64,000 bases of DNA from Prosthecobacter algae (GTDB taxonomy: Bacteria > Verrucomicrobiota > Verrucomicrobiia > Verrucomicrobiales > Verrucomicrobiaceae), in contig NZ_BAABIA010000002.1 of NCBI RefSeq assembly GCF_039542385.1, positions 124,001-188,000 of the forward strand, in the 5' to 3' direction. Shown in pieces: positions 7,680-16,295 of the stretch. Each line of letters begins with the position of its first letter. The first letter of the stretch is position 1. Below the pieces are notes generated by a model. That model saw only the letters and a program-made list of their open reading frames with translations, did not search any database and was not told where the DNA came from. The translations under genes were made by a program, and so were the position numbers.

Positions 7680-8375
7680 TTACAACTCAGCTGAATTTTC
7701 TGTTACTGGGTTGTTCTCACATTTTCCATGGGCAACGATGACTGGCATCTCATCCTCTTCTTCACAGTTTTCCAGGGCACTGATTTTCGAAGTCAGCGTC
7801 CGAGCCAGCCGTTTGAGCTTTTTCAGACTTCCTAATGAGTATTCTTCAGCAGGAGCCTCATCCAGAACAGCAAACATCTGATCCGCAGCTTCAATTACTT
7901 TAATTTTCTTTTTTGCTCCTTTATCAACTGGCTTTTGGCCTGTGATTTCATTAATCGCTGCTGCAAGAGCACAAAAGGTAGGGCGGTTACCACCATTTTT
8001 TTGCACCGCCGCTTTTAAGGCTTTTGCAGCTTGATCTTTGGGAAGAGCAACTAACAACCGCAACGCACGCTCCGTTTCAGGAACAATAGCGTCATCAAAG
8101 CCGCATTCTTTTACGAGATAGTCAGCTCGATTAGCAGCCTGCATCAATTGATGAGCTCTCTGCGGAGTGATATCTAGGACATTGTCACAGTAAGCAAGCC
8201 AACTGTCATATAATACCCTGTAGAGCTCACGCTCGTGAATTTCACGCAGGGCTTTACCTGATTGCCGAGTTTTGGTGACGCGCTCGACATCTTGTTGAAG
8301 GGTAGCCAATTGAGCTTTTTTCTCTTCATCGATTTCGACTTTGACTTCTGATTCACTTTTATGACTTGGTTGCAT
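7680..8375 (-). CDS. Plasmid/ICE-type regulator-like protein with HTH-like segment
   Basis: The 231-residue product starts with an acidic/basic coiled-coil region (about residues 10-35). It then has GKALREIHERELYRVLYDSWLAYCDN and LDITPQRAHQLMQAANRADYL. The pattern of a small helix followed by an S/TxxxAxxLMxAA helix is typical of phage- and plasmid-borne DNA-binding proteins with a DUF3102/ParB-like HTH. The C-terminal third is charged (KKKIKVIEAADQMF, then LKKLKRLARTLTSKI) with an acidic stretch CEEEDEM. The ATG at 8375 is chosen over a TTG at 8384. Its presence next to recombinase remnants fits a mobile-element regulator. The exact function is unknown. Confidence 0.6.
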   Translation of the reverse strand: MQPSHKSESEVKVEIDEEKKAQLATLQQDVERVTKTRQSGKALREIHERELYRVLYDSWLAYCDNVLDITPQRAHQLMQAANRADYLVKECGFDDAIVPETERALRLLVALPKDQAAKALKAAVQKNGGNRPTFCALAAAINEITGQKPVDKGAKKKIKVIEAADQMFAVLDEAPAEEYSLGSLKKLKRLARTLTSKISALENCEEEDEMPVIVAHGKCENNPVTENSAEL

Positions 8376-8453
8376 TTTTGACAAGTTTTCTGAGGCTCTT
8401 AAACAAATAAGTTCCTTCTTTTGTAATAATTACACTTGCTAATAGTGAATTAA

Positions 8454-8726
8454 TCATGGCTCGACTTGAGTATCGCAAAGGGAGTTTAAATATGCCCTTA
8501 ACGATTCGATTGAAACAAGACGGATACCTTTTACGGCTCCTGGCTTCTTAACAACAATCGACTTAACTAATGGCCTCCCATTGGTTAAGCTCGGCAAGAT
8601 TAGAGAGTTCAGACAACTACGTGAGAGACCCCAAAATCGGAGTCCGCTTTTTGGAAGTCTCACGTACTCATCCTGCCCCCCGTAATAAGGCGCGGTAATA
8701 CTCTGTGAAGAGTGAGTTGCTAACAT
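8454..8726 (-). CDS. Excisionase-like small DNA-binding protein
   Basis: The 90-residue product reads EYVRLPKSGLRFWGLSRSCLNSLILP, then a basic wing SIVVKKPGAVKGIRLVSIES, then LRAYLNSL. This matches small HTH proteins found near integrases in Verrucomicrobiota and other phyla. In these a helix (LSRSxLNxLI) and a wing (RGxRLxxxxSLxxYL) resemble excisionase/MerR-type DNA binding. It lies about 80 bp upstream of the regulator gene on the same strand. An excisionase or element-control role is inferred. Confidence 0.6.
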   Translation of the reverse strand: MLATHSSQSITAPYYGGQDEYVRLPKSGLRFWGLSRSCLNSLILPSLTNGRPLVKSIVVKKPGAVKGIRLVSIESLRAYLNSLCDTQVEP

Positions 8727-9572
8727 CGTTGGTTATGTCAAAGAAGGCAGTTTCTGGAAGGCAAGGCACATTCGCACGTAACCTATTCCTCCATAAACTA
8801 CCACAATACTGTCAGATTGTGATTCCAGCAGCAGCTCCATTCTTTGTGGAACACTTTAAATAAGGATGTGTCGCTAATTCTTTTCAACACTAAGTTTCAA
8901 AAAATTATGAGCACAATTCAATAATTTTGATGATTTATGTAAAGGATGGGTTATATATAATAACAATAGGCACCTTATAAAAAAAGGCGCTCAAATGTTC
9001 CACGCGGATTTTCACGTTCTCGACAGATGTCCCCGGATCTATGCGGTGATATCTGGCATCGCCGCAGCCGCCTTCTTCATGGCCTCGTCACCAACGTGCG
9101 TATAGTGAGCGCTCATCTCCTCGCTATCGTCACCGATGAGCTACATGACCACGGCCATGTGAAAACCCGCTTCTTTGAGCGTGATCACAGACGTGTGGCG
9201 ACAATTGTGGAAGGTAACTGGTGCGATCTCTCGAGTAGCGGATCTGCCGCTTATTTCTTTTGCATGACTGTCCCTATCGCTGAGGCCAGCGGCTGCGAGA
9301 GCACATCAAAGATGATCTCCGACCGGCTTCGCTTGAAAAACTAGGTGCTTCGCAGGAAGCGCCAGAGGGGCATGAAAACTTCTGGTTAGCGCTCTCGGAT
9401 GGATGTTCCTGGAACCTTTTCAATGAGCCAGATCACACTTCAGCACCCCATCCCCGCATCACGTTTTAAATGCAAACAGACATCCGCAAACATCCAGGAA
9501 CAAAATCGAACGTGTTACCAGTTTTGTTATCAGTTTGGCCTCGCCCAGAACTTAAAACGTTCATTATCAACG
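8727..9572. other. AT-rich junction region between island genes and tRNA-Gly
   Basis: No intact gene is visible. It contains an AT-rich stretch (about 8840-9000) and the recombinase pseudogene (about 9039-9290). A further segment up to the tRNA 3' end may be the rest of the decayed integrase, but its frame is lost. No clear direct repeat of the tRNA 3' end was found inside the island. Confidence 0.5.
9039..9290 (-). pseudogene. Dead tyrosine recombinase (integrase) C-terminal fragment
   Basis: The minus strand reads ISGRSATREIAPVTFHNCRH and TSVITLKEAGFHMAVVM, then an in-frame TAG (9141-9143), then LIGDDSEEMSAHYTHVGDEA and a stop at 9039. The R-H of NCRHTS and the Y of SAHYTHV are the expected catalytic box residues of phage-type integrases. 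The usual H of LIGHDSE is Asp here (codon at 9129-9131). With the nonsense codon and lost upstream frame, the enzyme is inactive. It sits about 300 bp from the 3' end of tRNA-Gly, the usual place for an island integrase. Confidence 0.8.
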
Positions 9573-9646
9573 TGGAGCGGGCGATGGGAATCGAACCCAC
9601 GTATCAAGCTTGGGAAGCTCGTGTTCTACCATTGAACTACGCCCGC
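9573..9646 (-). tRNA. tRNA-Gly (CCC)
   Basis: The minus strand folds into a full cloverleaf of 74 nt including an encoded CCA. The acceptor GCGGGCG/CGCCCGC is perfect, the D stem is GTTC/GAAC, and the anticodon stem CGAGC/GCTTG closes the loop TTCCCAA (anticodon CCC). The T arm is GTGGG-TTCGATT-CCCAT. Its 3' end faces the island and the recombinase remnant, so it is the probable integration site. Confidence 0.95.
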
Positions 9647-9846
9647 TTTTTTTGAAGTAGCAGTTCATGCATTTTGGCGATGCGATGGGGAATGTCAAGG
9701 CGACAGGAAGAGAATGCCCAGACGAGGAGAAAGGTGGAGAAAATGTTCTTTTTGAATCCAAGGCCAGGGGGTGGGCGCAAATGGACCTAACCAGAACTGT
9801 GACAGCATCCGCTGAAGGGTTCTGAGGCATTGCACTCCACACTCTC

Positions 9847-11397
9847 ATGAAAACTCATTCCACTCCTTCCCTGGGGCTCCTTCGCCCTTGGTTGAAGACA
9901 CGCCCTGGACGGCTCCTGGCCGTCGCCACCACCTTACTCACCCTGGGGATGCCTCAAGCTCAGGCCTCTAGCCACAGTGATGCGCCCCTCATCAAGCAAG
10001 ATCCCCAGGTGAATCTTACGGATGTCTATGCCTTCGTCCGCCAGCGGCCTTCGGGAGAAAAAGTGCTGGTGGTGGAGGTGAGTGTGCGGCCTTTTTCGGA
10101 GCCTGGAGATGGGGTCATTTATGATCGTTTTGCCGATGATGCGCTTTACTGCATCCACATCGCCCATCCAGTCACGGGGGTGACGATCCAGCGGTATAAC
10201 TTCCGTTTCTCGGACATGAATCCGGTGAAAGGTCCGAGTTTGAAGAACCCCGATACCATCTTGTCTTATGGCCGTGGCACGGAGGTGGGCCCCATCCTGA
10301 ATGTGGGGGATGCACGGCAAAATTACACGCAGACTTACACCATCTCTCGCAATGTGGGAGAGCGTGTGACCACCCTGGGGCGCAATCTCATGGTGCCACC
10401 GCCGAATGTGGGCGCACGCACCACGCCAGCTTACAATGACGCGGAAACTGGCCGTGCCATCTCAGGTGCGACCTCGCGTGAGACCCTGGATTCCTACACC
10501 CAAGAAACCACGTATGACCTGCCCAGTGGCGTGACCGTTTTTGCGGGGCCACGTGAAGATGGCTTCTATGCGGATACGGCTGGGATCTTTGATCTTTTGG
10601 ACAGTCGCATCCTCGATAACACGGGAAGTCTGGCCGATGGGCTAGGCCAGGATGGCAATGGGGTGGATGGTTTTAAAGGTTTTAACGTGCTGCATTACGG
10701 CATCGTCATTCCCCTTTCTCAGCTCCCGAGCATCGCTTACACAGGGGCTCTCCAGCCAGCGGCTACGGGGGTGGGAGTTTTTGCTTCCGTGCGCCGTCCG
10801 CAGGCCATTTTGTATCCTTCCCGGACTTCTTCCAGTGCCTTTGTGCAGGTGAATCGCCTGGGCAATCCGCTGTTCAATGAAGTGCTGGTGTCTCTGGGCT
10901 CCAAAGACCTCTACAACCGCACGCTGCCGAATACGGATAAGAGCACGTTCGCTCGCTTTGCTGAAAATCCTGAGGTGGCGGTGCTGATCAATACGGTGTT
11001 CGGCACTGGCTTTGCCACGACTGGAAGAGCTGACCTGCGGGCGGTTTACATCCCCGATGTGATCCGCGTGAATACCACGACGGGACCGGTGAGAGTGGCC
11101 GGCGATGAGGGCTACAGCCGCCTGAGTTTCATCGGCGGAGACACGATCGCCGATGGCAATGGCAACATGATTCCTTCCGGTTGGCCGAATGGTCGCCGCT
11201 TTGGTGATGATGTGGTGGACATCGCGCTCACAGCAGTCGCCAGTGGCCCGACCTTTGAAACGATCACGGTGGTGGGGGACAACATTCCCTCCAATGACCA
11301 AGTGTATAACCGCACCTTCCCATATGCTGCCACGCCTCATGCAGGCACGCGGAATGAGAAGGACTCCATGCGCATTTGGAAGGCTGCCACAGACTGA
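9847..11397 (+). CDS. DUF4331 family exported protein
   Basis: The 516-residue product has a signal peptide (about residues 1-40, ending MPQAQA) followed by SSHSDAPLIKQDPQVNLTDVYAFV, the start of DUF4331 proteins. Later blocks (GSKDLYNRTLPNTDKSTFARF, and RVAGDEGYSRLSFIGGDTIAD with WPNGRRFGDDVVDIAL) also fit that family. DUF4331 proteins are exported, of unknown function, and are often encoded beside TPR proteins, as here. A strong hairpin terminator separates it from the TPR gene, but with only 76 bp between them readthrough is possible. Confidence 0.9.
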   Translation: MKTHSTPSLGLLRPWLKTRPGRLLAVATTLLTLGMPQAQASSHSDAPLIKQDPQVNLTDVYAFVRQRPSGEKVLVVEVSVRPFSEPGDGVIYDRFADDALYCIHIAHPVTGVTIQRYNFRFSDMNPVKGPSLKNPDTILSYGRGTEVGPILNVGDARQNYTQTYTISRNVGERVTTLGRNLMVPPPNVGARTTPAYNDAETGRAISGATSRETLDSYTQETTYDLPSGVTVFAGPREDGFYADTAGIFDLLDSRILDNTGSLADGLGQDGNGVDGFKGFNVLHYGIVIPLSQLPSIAYTGALQPAATGVGVFASVRRPQAILYPSRTSSSAFVQVNRLGNPLFNEVLVSLGSKDLYNRTLPNTDKSTFARFAENPEVAVLINTVFGTGFATTGRADLRAVYIPDVIRVNTTTGPVRVAGDEGYSRLSFIGGDTIADGNGNMIPSGWPNGRRFGDDVVDIALTAVASGPTFETITVVGDNIPSNDQVYNRTFPYAATPHAGTRNEKDSMRIWKAATD

Positions 11398-11409
11398 GAA
11401 AACTCCCCT

Positions 11410-11449
11410 GCGCGGCGGTGTGCCCCCGCACCCGCCGCGCCTTTTTTTT
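11410..11449 (+). terminator. Rho-independent terminator
   Basis: The arms GCGCGGCGG (11410-11418) and CCGCCGCGC (11432-11440) pair perfectly, followed by eight T residues (11442-11449). It directly follows the DUF4331 gene. Confidence 0.85.
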
Positions 11450-11473
11450 CCGGCCTTTTTATTTAGATTTCTC

Positions 11474-12844
11474 ATGAACGAGCCCCCTTATCCCACCTCC
11501 TTGGTGCTTTTGGCTTCTGTGACGGCGGTGGGCCTCATCACCTGGTCCATCATCAACCCGGTGACTCCGGCACAAGCTGCCGTGGAGCAGCCCGCTCCCG
11601 CAGTGGTCCTGGAGGTGAAGACGCTGATGGAAATGCTAGGCCCGTCGGGTCCGGTATCGAAGACGGATCGCCTGCTGGTCGAGGCGGAGCAAATGACTCT
11701 GAAGCGCCCCCAAAAGGCTGCTTCATGGATCCAGCTAGGCGATGCCCTGGCCCAGAAACAACGGGAGACCCAGGCCCCCTCCTGGTATGCCCAGGCTGAA
11801 CAGGCCTACCAAAAAGCATGGCAAATCGAACCCCAGAATACCGAGGCGCTGAATGGGCTGGCGTGGGTCTATGGCGGTCGGCATGATTTCAAGGAAAGCG
11901 TGCGCTGGGCCAAGCTGGCGCTGGAGGTGGACCCCACACACCCCATTTCCCATGGCATCATCGGGGATGCAGCGGTGGAGTTGGGAGACTTTGAACGGGC
12001 CTATGAAAGTTATCAGGCCATGATGGATGCGCGGCCTGATTTATCCGCCTACAGCCGTGGAGCCTACCTGGTGTGGCTGAGTGGAGATTCCAGAAAGGCG
12101 CGCTGGCTCATGCAGCAGGCCATTGACGCAGGCGGTCCCCATGCAGAGAACACCGCCTGGTGCCACACCCGGCTGGCCATGATGCTCTTCCACGAAGGCG
12201 CACTTTTACCCGCAGCTCAAGCCGTGGAGAAAGCCCTGCGTGAAACACCCGATCATGCGCCGCTGCTTTTGATGCAGGGTAAAATCAAGGTGGCCATGGA
12301 TGATGAAGCCGGGGCCATCGCCGCCTACCAGGCCGTGTTAACGCAGGAAGAGAACCACGAGGCTCTCGTCGGCATGGGGGATCTGCATCTCCTACGCGGG
12401 CGGAAACAGGAGGCTGAGGCTTTCTTCCAGCGGGTGGAAAAGCTGCACCTCTCGAACGCGAAACAAGGCATCCATGATCACACGCAGATGGCCCGTTTTT
12501 ATGCTGACCACGATCGCGAGCTGGAGAAGGCCCTGACCTTTGCCGAAGAACATGCTCAGACTCAAAATGTGTATGAGGCCGATACGCTGGCCTGGGCCCT
12601 TTACCAAAAGGGGGAGTTTTTGCGCGCTCGCAAAGCCATCGAAATCGCCCTCCGTGCAGGCACACCCGATGCTGAAATCTACTACCACGCGGGCCTCATC
12701 GCTGCGGCCATCAAGGACCGTTCAGGGGCGAAAAAATTGCTCGCACGCGCATTGAGTTTGAACCCCCGCTTTCACCCCCTGCACTCAGGAAAAGCGGTCA
12801 AAGCGCTGGATGAACTGGCCCAGCCCCTGGCGACGACGGAATGA
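11474..12844 (+). CDS. Membrane-anchored TPR-repeat protein
   Basis: The ATG at 11474 starts a 456-residue product with one N-terminal hydrophobic segment (residues about 8-27, SLVLLASVTAVGLITWSIIN). A long series of tetratricopeptide repeats covers most of residues 70-435. Clear units are WYAQAEQAYQKAWQIEPQNT, EALNGLAWVYGGRHDFKESV and RWAKLALEVDPTHPISHGIIGDA. It is probably an inner-membrane or exported scaffold. Pairing with DUF4331 recurs in bacteria and suggests a joint but undefined role. The frame is open upstream to 11189 inside the DUF4331 gene, but that part is not coding. Confidence 0.85.
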   Translation: MNEPPYPTSLVLLASVTAVGLITWSIINPVTPAQAAVEQPAPAVVLEVKTLMEMLGPSGPVSKTDRLLVEAEQMTLKRPQKAASWIQLGDALAQKQRETQAPSWYAQAEQAYQKAWQIEPQNTEALNGLAWVYGGRHDFKESVRWAKLALEVDPTHPISHGIIGDAAVELGDFERAYESYQAMMDARPDLSAYSRGAYLVWLSGDSRKARWLMQQAIDAGGPHAENTAWCHTRLAMMLFHEGALLPAAQAVEKALRETPDHAPLLLMQGKIKVAMDDEAGAIAAYQAVLTQEENHEALVGMGDLHLLRGRKQEAEAFFQRVEKLHLSNAKQGIHDHTQMARFYADHDRELEKALTFAEEHAQTQNVYEADTLAWALYQKGEFLRARKAIEIALRAGTPDAEIYYHAGLIAAAIKDRSGAKKLLARALSLNPRFHPLHSGKAVKALDELAQPLATTE

Positions 12845-12912
12845 CCTGGCGCGGCTTTCCCTGCCTCCGGGCTTGAGTTACGTGCGTTGCTAGGCATTTT
12901 CGGGGGACAACC

Positions 12913-14271
12913 ATGTTTTACATCTCCACCCGCGGGCAGACCCGTCCCCATTCCTTCACTGAAGCCGTCGAAGCCGGTCTGGCCACGGATGGTGGACTGT
13001 TTTTGCCAGAGAAGCTGCCGGACCTTTCCGGCAAACTAGCTGGCTGGGCTGGGCTTTCGTACCCGGAACTGGCGGCGGAGTTTTTCCAGATTTTCGCCCC
13101 GGAGATCCCTGCCGAGGAGTGGCGCGCGCTGACGAAGGAAGCTTACTCCCGCTTTGATTCGCCCGATGTCGCTCCGCTCAAAAAGCTCTCAGACCAAACC
13201 TACGTGCTGGAGCTGTGGCATGGGCCCACGCTGGCCTTCAAGGACTTTGCGCTCCAGCTTCTGGGGCTGCTTTACAAACGCCAGGTGAAGCTGAAAGGGC
13301 AGCGCCTAGCCGTCTTGGGTGCCACCTCGGGCGATACGGGCAGCGCGGCCATCCATGGCTGCATGGGCCAGGATGGCATCGAGATTTTCATCCTCTATCC
13401 CACAGGTCGCGTGGCGCCGCTGCAGGAGCGCCAGATGGCCTGCACGGGTGCTAGCAATGTCTTTGCCATCCCAGTGCCGGGCACCTTTGACGATGCGCAG
13501 CGCGTGGTGAAGGAATGTTTTGGCGATGCCACCTTCATCTCTGAGGTGAACCTCTCCGCCGTCAACAGCATCAACATCGCCCGCGTGCTGGCCCAGTGCG
13601 TGTATTACATCTGGGCCTCGTTGAAACTGCCCGCTGAAGTGCGCGCCACGGCGGAGTTCGTCGTGCCCACGGGGAACTTTGGCAACGTGCTGGCTGGGTG
13701 GCTGGCGCAGCAGATGGGGCTTCCTTGCGGCAGCTTCCGGGTGGCTACAAACCAGAACGACATCCTGTATCGCTTCTTTGAAACGGGCGAGTATCGCCAA
13801 GGAGACGTGTCCCCCAGCTTTGCTCCGAGCATGGACATTCAGGCAGCGTCTAACTTTGAGCGTTACCTCTACTTCATGCTGGGGAAGGACCAGAACCGCG
13901 TGCGCGAGATCATGCTGCGCATGAAGAATGGCGACAAGGTGACGCTGCCCAAAACGCAGTCCAGCCTACGTGCCTCCCGCATGGATGATGCCACCATCGC
14001 GCAAGTGATCGGCCAGGTGTGGCAGGACTACCAGTATGTGGTGGACCCCCACACCGCCTGCGCCTTTACGGACATGGCTAAGGACCGCGTGAGTGTGGTG
14101 CTCAGCACGGCCAGCCCCGCCAAGTTCCCTGAAGTGGTGCAGCAGGCCACGGGCAGTGAACCGCTGCACCCCAGCCTGGAAACCTTGAAGGAGAAGCCGC
14201 TGGAGACCCACCCCCTCGAGGCCACAGCTCAGGCGGTGAAAGCCTTCATCCGGGAAAAGCTGGCGCTTTAA
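12913..14271 (+). CDS. thrC: Threonine synthase
   Basis: This PLP enzyme converts O-phosphohomoserine to threonine in the cytoplasm. The 452-residue product begins MFYISTRGQTRPHSFTEAV and AGLATDGGLFLPEKLP, the start of the longer threonine synthase class seen in E. coli and yeast. The PLP lysine is K110 in HGPTLAFKDFALQLLG. The phosphate-binding loop is in LGATSGDTGSAAIHG, followed by FVVPTGNFGNVLAGW. The length is normal. It overlaps the stop of the convergent PhoD-like gene by a few bases. Confidence 0.96.
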   Translation: MFYISTRGQTRPHSFTEAVEAGLATDGGLFLPEKLPDLSGKLAGWAGLSYPELAAEFFQIFAPEIPAEEWRALTKEAYSRFDSPDVAPLKKLSDQTYVLELWHGPTLAFKDFALQLLGLLYKRQVKLKGQRLAVLGATSGDTGSAAIHGCMGQDGIEIFILYPTGRVAPLQERQMACTGASNVFAIPVPGTFDDAQRVVKECFGDATFISEVNLSAVNSINIARVLAQCVYYIWASLKLPAEVRATAEFVVPTGNFGNVLAGWLAQQMGLPCGSFRVATNQNDILYRFFETGEYRQGDVSPSFAPSMDIQAASNFERYLYFMLGKDQNRVREIMLRMKNGDKVTLPKTQSSLRASRMDDATIAQVIGQVWQDYQYVVDPHTACAFTDMAKDRVSVVLSTASPAKFPEVVQQATGSEPLHPSLETLKEKPLETHPLEATAQAVKAFIREKLAL

Positions 14272-16259
14272 TTTCCCTTCTCCCCTGCCCCGTGGATGAC
14301 GCGCTGACCTGCGGCCTCCGCGCCAGGCGTGGGCTGGAGGGAGGCCAAGGTCTGCGCATCGGGGCGGTCACGCCCCACCTTCACGGTGTGGGTGCCCAGG
14401 GCATAGACGCGGGGCTGGAAGCGGCTGCCGCTGACACGCACGGTGTAGAGCAGGTCTCCGGTGCTGTCTTCGATGACCTGCACCACGGGATCTGCCGCGC
14501 CCTCAAAGACCAACTCAGGCAGATACCCAGCCACTTTACGGCCATCATTGCCCTGCATGTCCACGGTGATCGGCCAGCCGGGGAACTGCCCCTTGGGGTC
14601 CTTTTTCACATCGGCAAAACGGGGCCAGCACTCGAAGGTGATTTGACGATTCTTTTTGTTAAACCGCACTAGGCCATAACCATCGGCACGCTGCTTTTCA
14701 TCCTGAATGTCGGGCGGATTCGCATAGGCAATCATGCTGATGCGGTTGCCCAGTCCATCTTTAAAATCTCCGGTCCAGGGCAAGGGACTCCCGGGGACGG
14801 GATTCGGCCCTGGCTTCTCATCCAGCGGATGCCACCAGCGGCCATAGATGGTATTTACCAGCGCTGGACTGGTGAAGGCATAAGGGCCATCGCCAAATTC
14901 CTTGATGCCCTGTTTGACCATGACGGCCAGGTGCTGATCCCCGCAAAGATGCACGGCCCAGGCCCGGCGGATTTCCTCCAGCGCACGGTCGCGCGGGGTT
15001 TGGGGCCAGCCATTGCAGTCCAGGTCCGCCAGCAGACGGTCCTTTTCCTTGCCATGCATGTGTACGGCCCCGCAGAAAGCGGTCTGGGAAAGCACGGCCT
15101 TCATCGCTGCGCCGGTCCAGTCCTGCCCCCAGTCCCGCAGGAATTTTTCCTGCCGCTCGCCCAGCAACTGCAGGCCGGGAAGATCAATGGTCTTCGGGTC
15201 ATAGCTGGGGTCATTGATGTGGTCCGGGCGGGGTCCCATCTGCGGGATCTTGCCCGAGGGGCCGCTCTTAAACTTCCGGTCTTCTAAAATGGCCATGTCC
15301 ACACCGCCCACGGTCATCCGCGTGAAATAAACGGTGATGCCACGCTCCACGGGCGCGGGGTCTGGCGAGTCTGGCAGGTGCCAGGACTGCTGGCGCTGCA
15401 CCTGGTTCACATACTCCACCGGGTACATGTAGCCGCCGTCTGCATTGCCTGGCAGGGTGGAGAGTTTGCCATTTTCACCCCACAGATTCGGATGCCCCAC
15501 ATCATGATCATCGGGGATGCAGATGGTGGGACGATCCCGCATGATCTCGCGGAACTGAAGCCCGAACTCAATCCAGCCAGCGGTGTGCTCTGTGTGGCGG
15601 TAGGTTTGATCTCCGGCAAAGAAAAGCACGTCGGGATTTTGCGCCTTCAGATTGTCAATGATCTCCGGCCTGAGCCCGGTCGTGCGGCTGGAATTGCACG
15701 ACATGTTGGCGATGACGATCTCTTCCTGATCCACCGGATCTCTGCGGATGAGGCCCTCAAACATCGCCCGCTCACCATGGCGCACGCGATAGGGCACAGA
15801 GACGCTGGCATCCCACCCTTCCACGCGGAAATGCACGTCCCATCCTGGATACAGAACCTCTGCTTTGGCGACCTCTTTCCATGCGCCATCGCGCTGCACT
15901 TCCAGTCGAGCTTCGCGCACCTCACCGGGCTTGAGAGGAAACAACTGCGCCGTCATCTTCAGCACCCCGGCTTGATACGTGTAGAGGGCAAAGGCCACCA
16001 CGTCCTCACGCGGCACATCCATGGAGGGGGGCTTGCTAGCACCGCCGCCTTTGGCTTTCCCCTTGCCTGGCATCTTCGTTTTAGCCACCCACCACTCCCC
16101 TGTGGCTAGAGAATCCAGCTCAGGAAACTGAGCCCCGAAGGGAAGTGAGGAATCCTGGGCTGAAACCGACGCGGGCTGGAAAGCCAGCGAGCTGAGGCCC
16201 GCAGCCGTTAGTTTCAGCGCATCACGGCGAGTGACAGAGGAGGAATTGTTTTTCATCAA
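14268..16259 (-). CDS. PhoD-like alkaline phosphatase / metallophosphoesterase, Tat-exported
   Basis: The 663-residue product has a twin-arginine signal (SVTRRDALKLTAAG, residues about 8-21). Metallophosphoesterase motifs of the PhoD family follow: FFAGDQTYRHTEH, then PDDHDVGHPNLWGENGK and HLCGDQHLAVMVKQG. PhoD enzymes bind Fe/Ca and act in the periplasm on phosphodiesters or phosphomonoesters. A Lys/Gly-rich insert (KMPGKGKAKGGGASK, about residues 60-75) sits near the N-terminus. It is the last gene of the sulfatase operon, about 36 bp after the preceding sulfatase stop. Linkage to sulfatases suggests a substrate with both sulfate and phosphate esters, but that is inference. Confidence 0.9.
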   Translation of the reverse strand: MMKNNSSSVTRRDALKLTAAGLSSLAFQPASVSAQDSSLPFGAQFPELDSLATGEWWVAKTKMPGKGKAKGGGASKPPSMDVPREDVVAFALYTYQAGVLKMTAQLFPLKPGEVREARLEVQRDGAWKEVAKAEVLYPGWDVHFRVEGWDASVSVPYRVRHGERAMFEGLIRRDPVDQEEIVIANMSCNSSRTTGLRPEIIDNLKAQNPDVLFFAGDQTYRHTEHTAGWIEFGLQFREIMRDRPTICIPDDHDVGHPNLWGENGKLSTLPGNADGGYMYPVEYVNQVQRQQSWHLPDSPDPAPVERGITVYFTRMTVGGVDMAILEDRKFKSGPSGKIPQMGPRPDHINDPSYDPKTIDLPGLQLLGERQEKFLRDWGQDWTGAAMKAVLSQTAFCGAVHMHGKEKDRLLADLDCNGWPQTPRDRALEEIRRAWAVHLCGDQHLAVMVKQGIKEFGDGPYAFTSPALVNTIYGRWWHPLDEKPGPNPVPGSPLPWTGDFKDGLGNRISMIAYANPPDIQDEKQRADGYGLVRFNKKNRQITFECWPRFADVKKDPKGQFPGWPITVDMQGNDGRKVAGYLPELVFEGAADPVVQVIEDSTGDLLYTVRVSGSRFQPRVYALGTHTVKVGRDRPDAQTLASLQPTPGAEAAGQRVIHGAGEKGN

Positions 16260-16295
16260 AGTTGGTTATTCGAAAGACCAGGACTCGCTCGTGCT

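Noticed and set aside
9399-9655. Plus-strand frames across the tRNA region
   Set aside because: They read through the tRNA on the opposite strand and match nothing.
11189-11473. Upstream in-frame extension of the TPR gene
   Set aside because: It overlaps the DUF4331 coding end and a strong terminator; the ATG at 11474 opens a normal N-terminal membrane segment.
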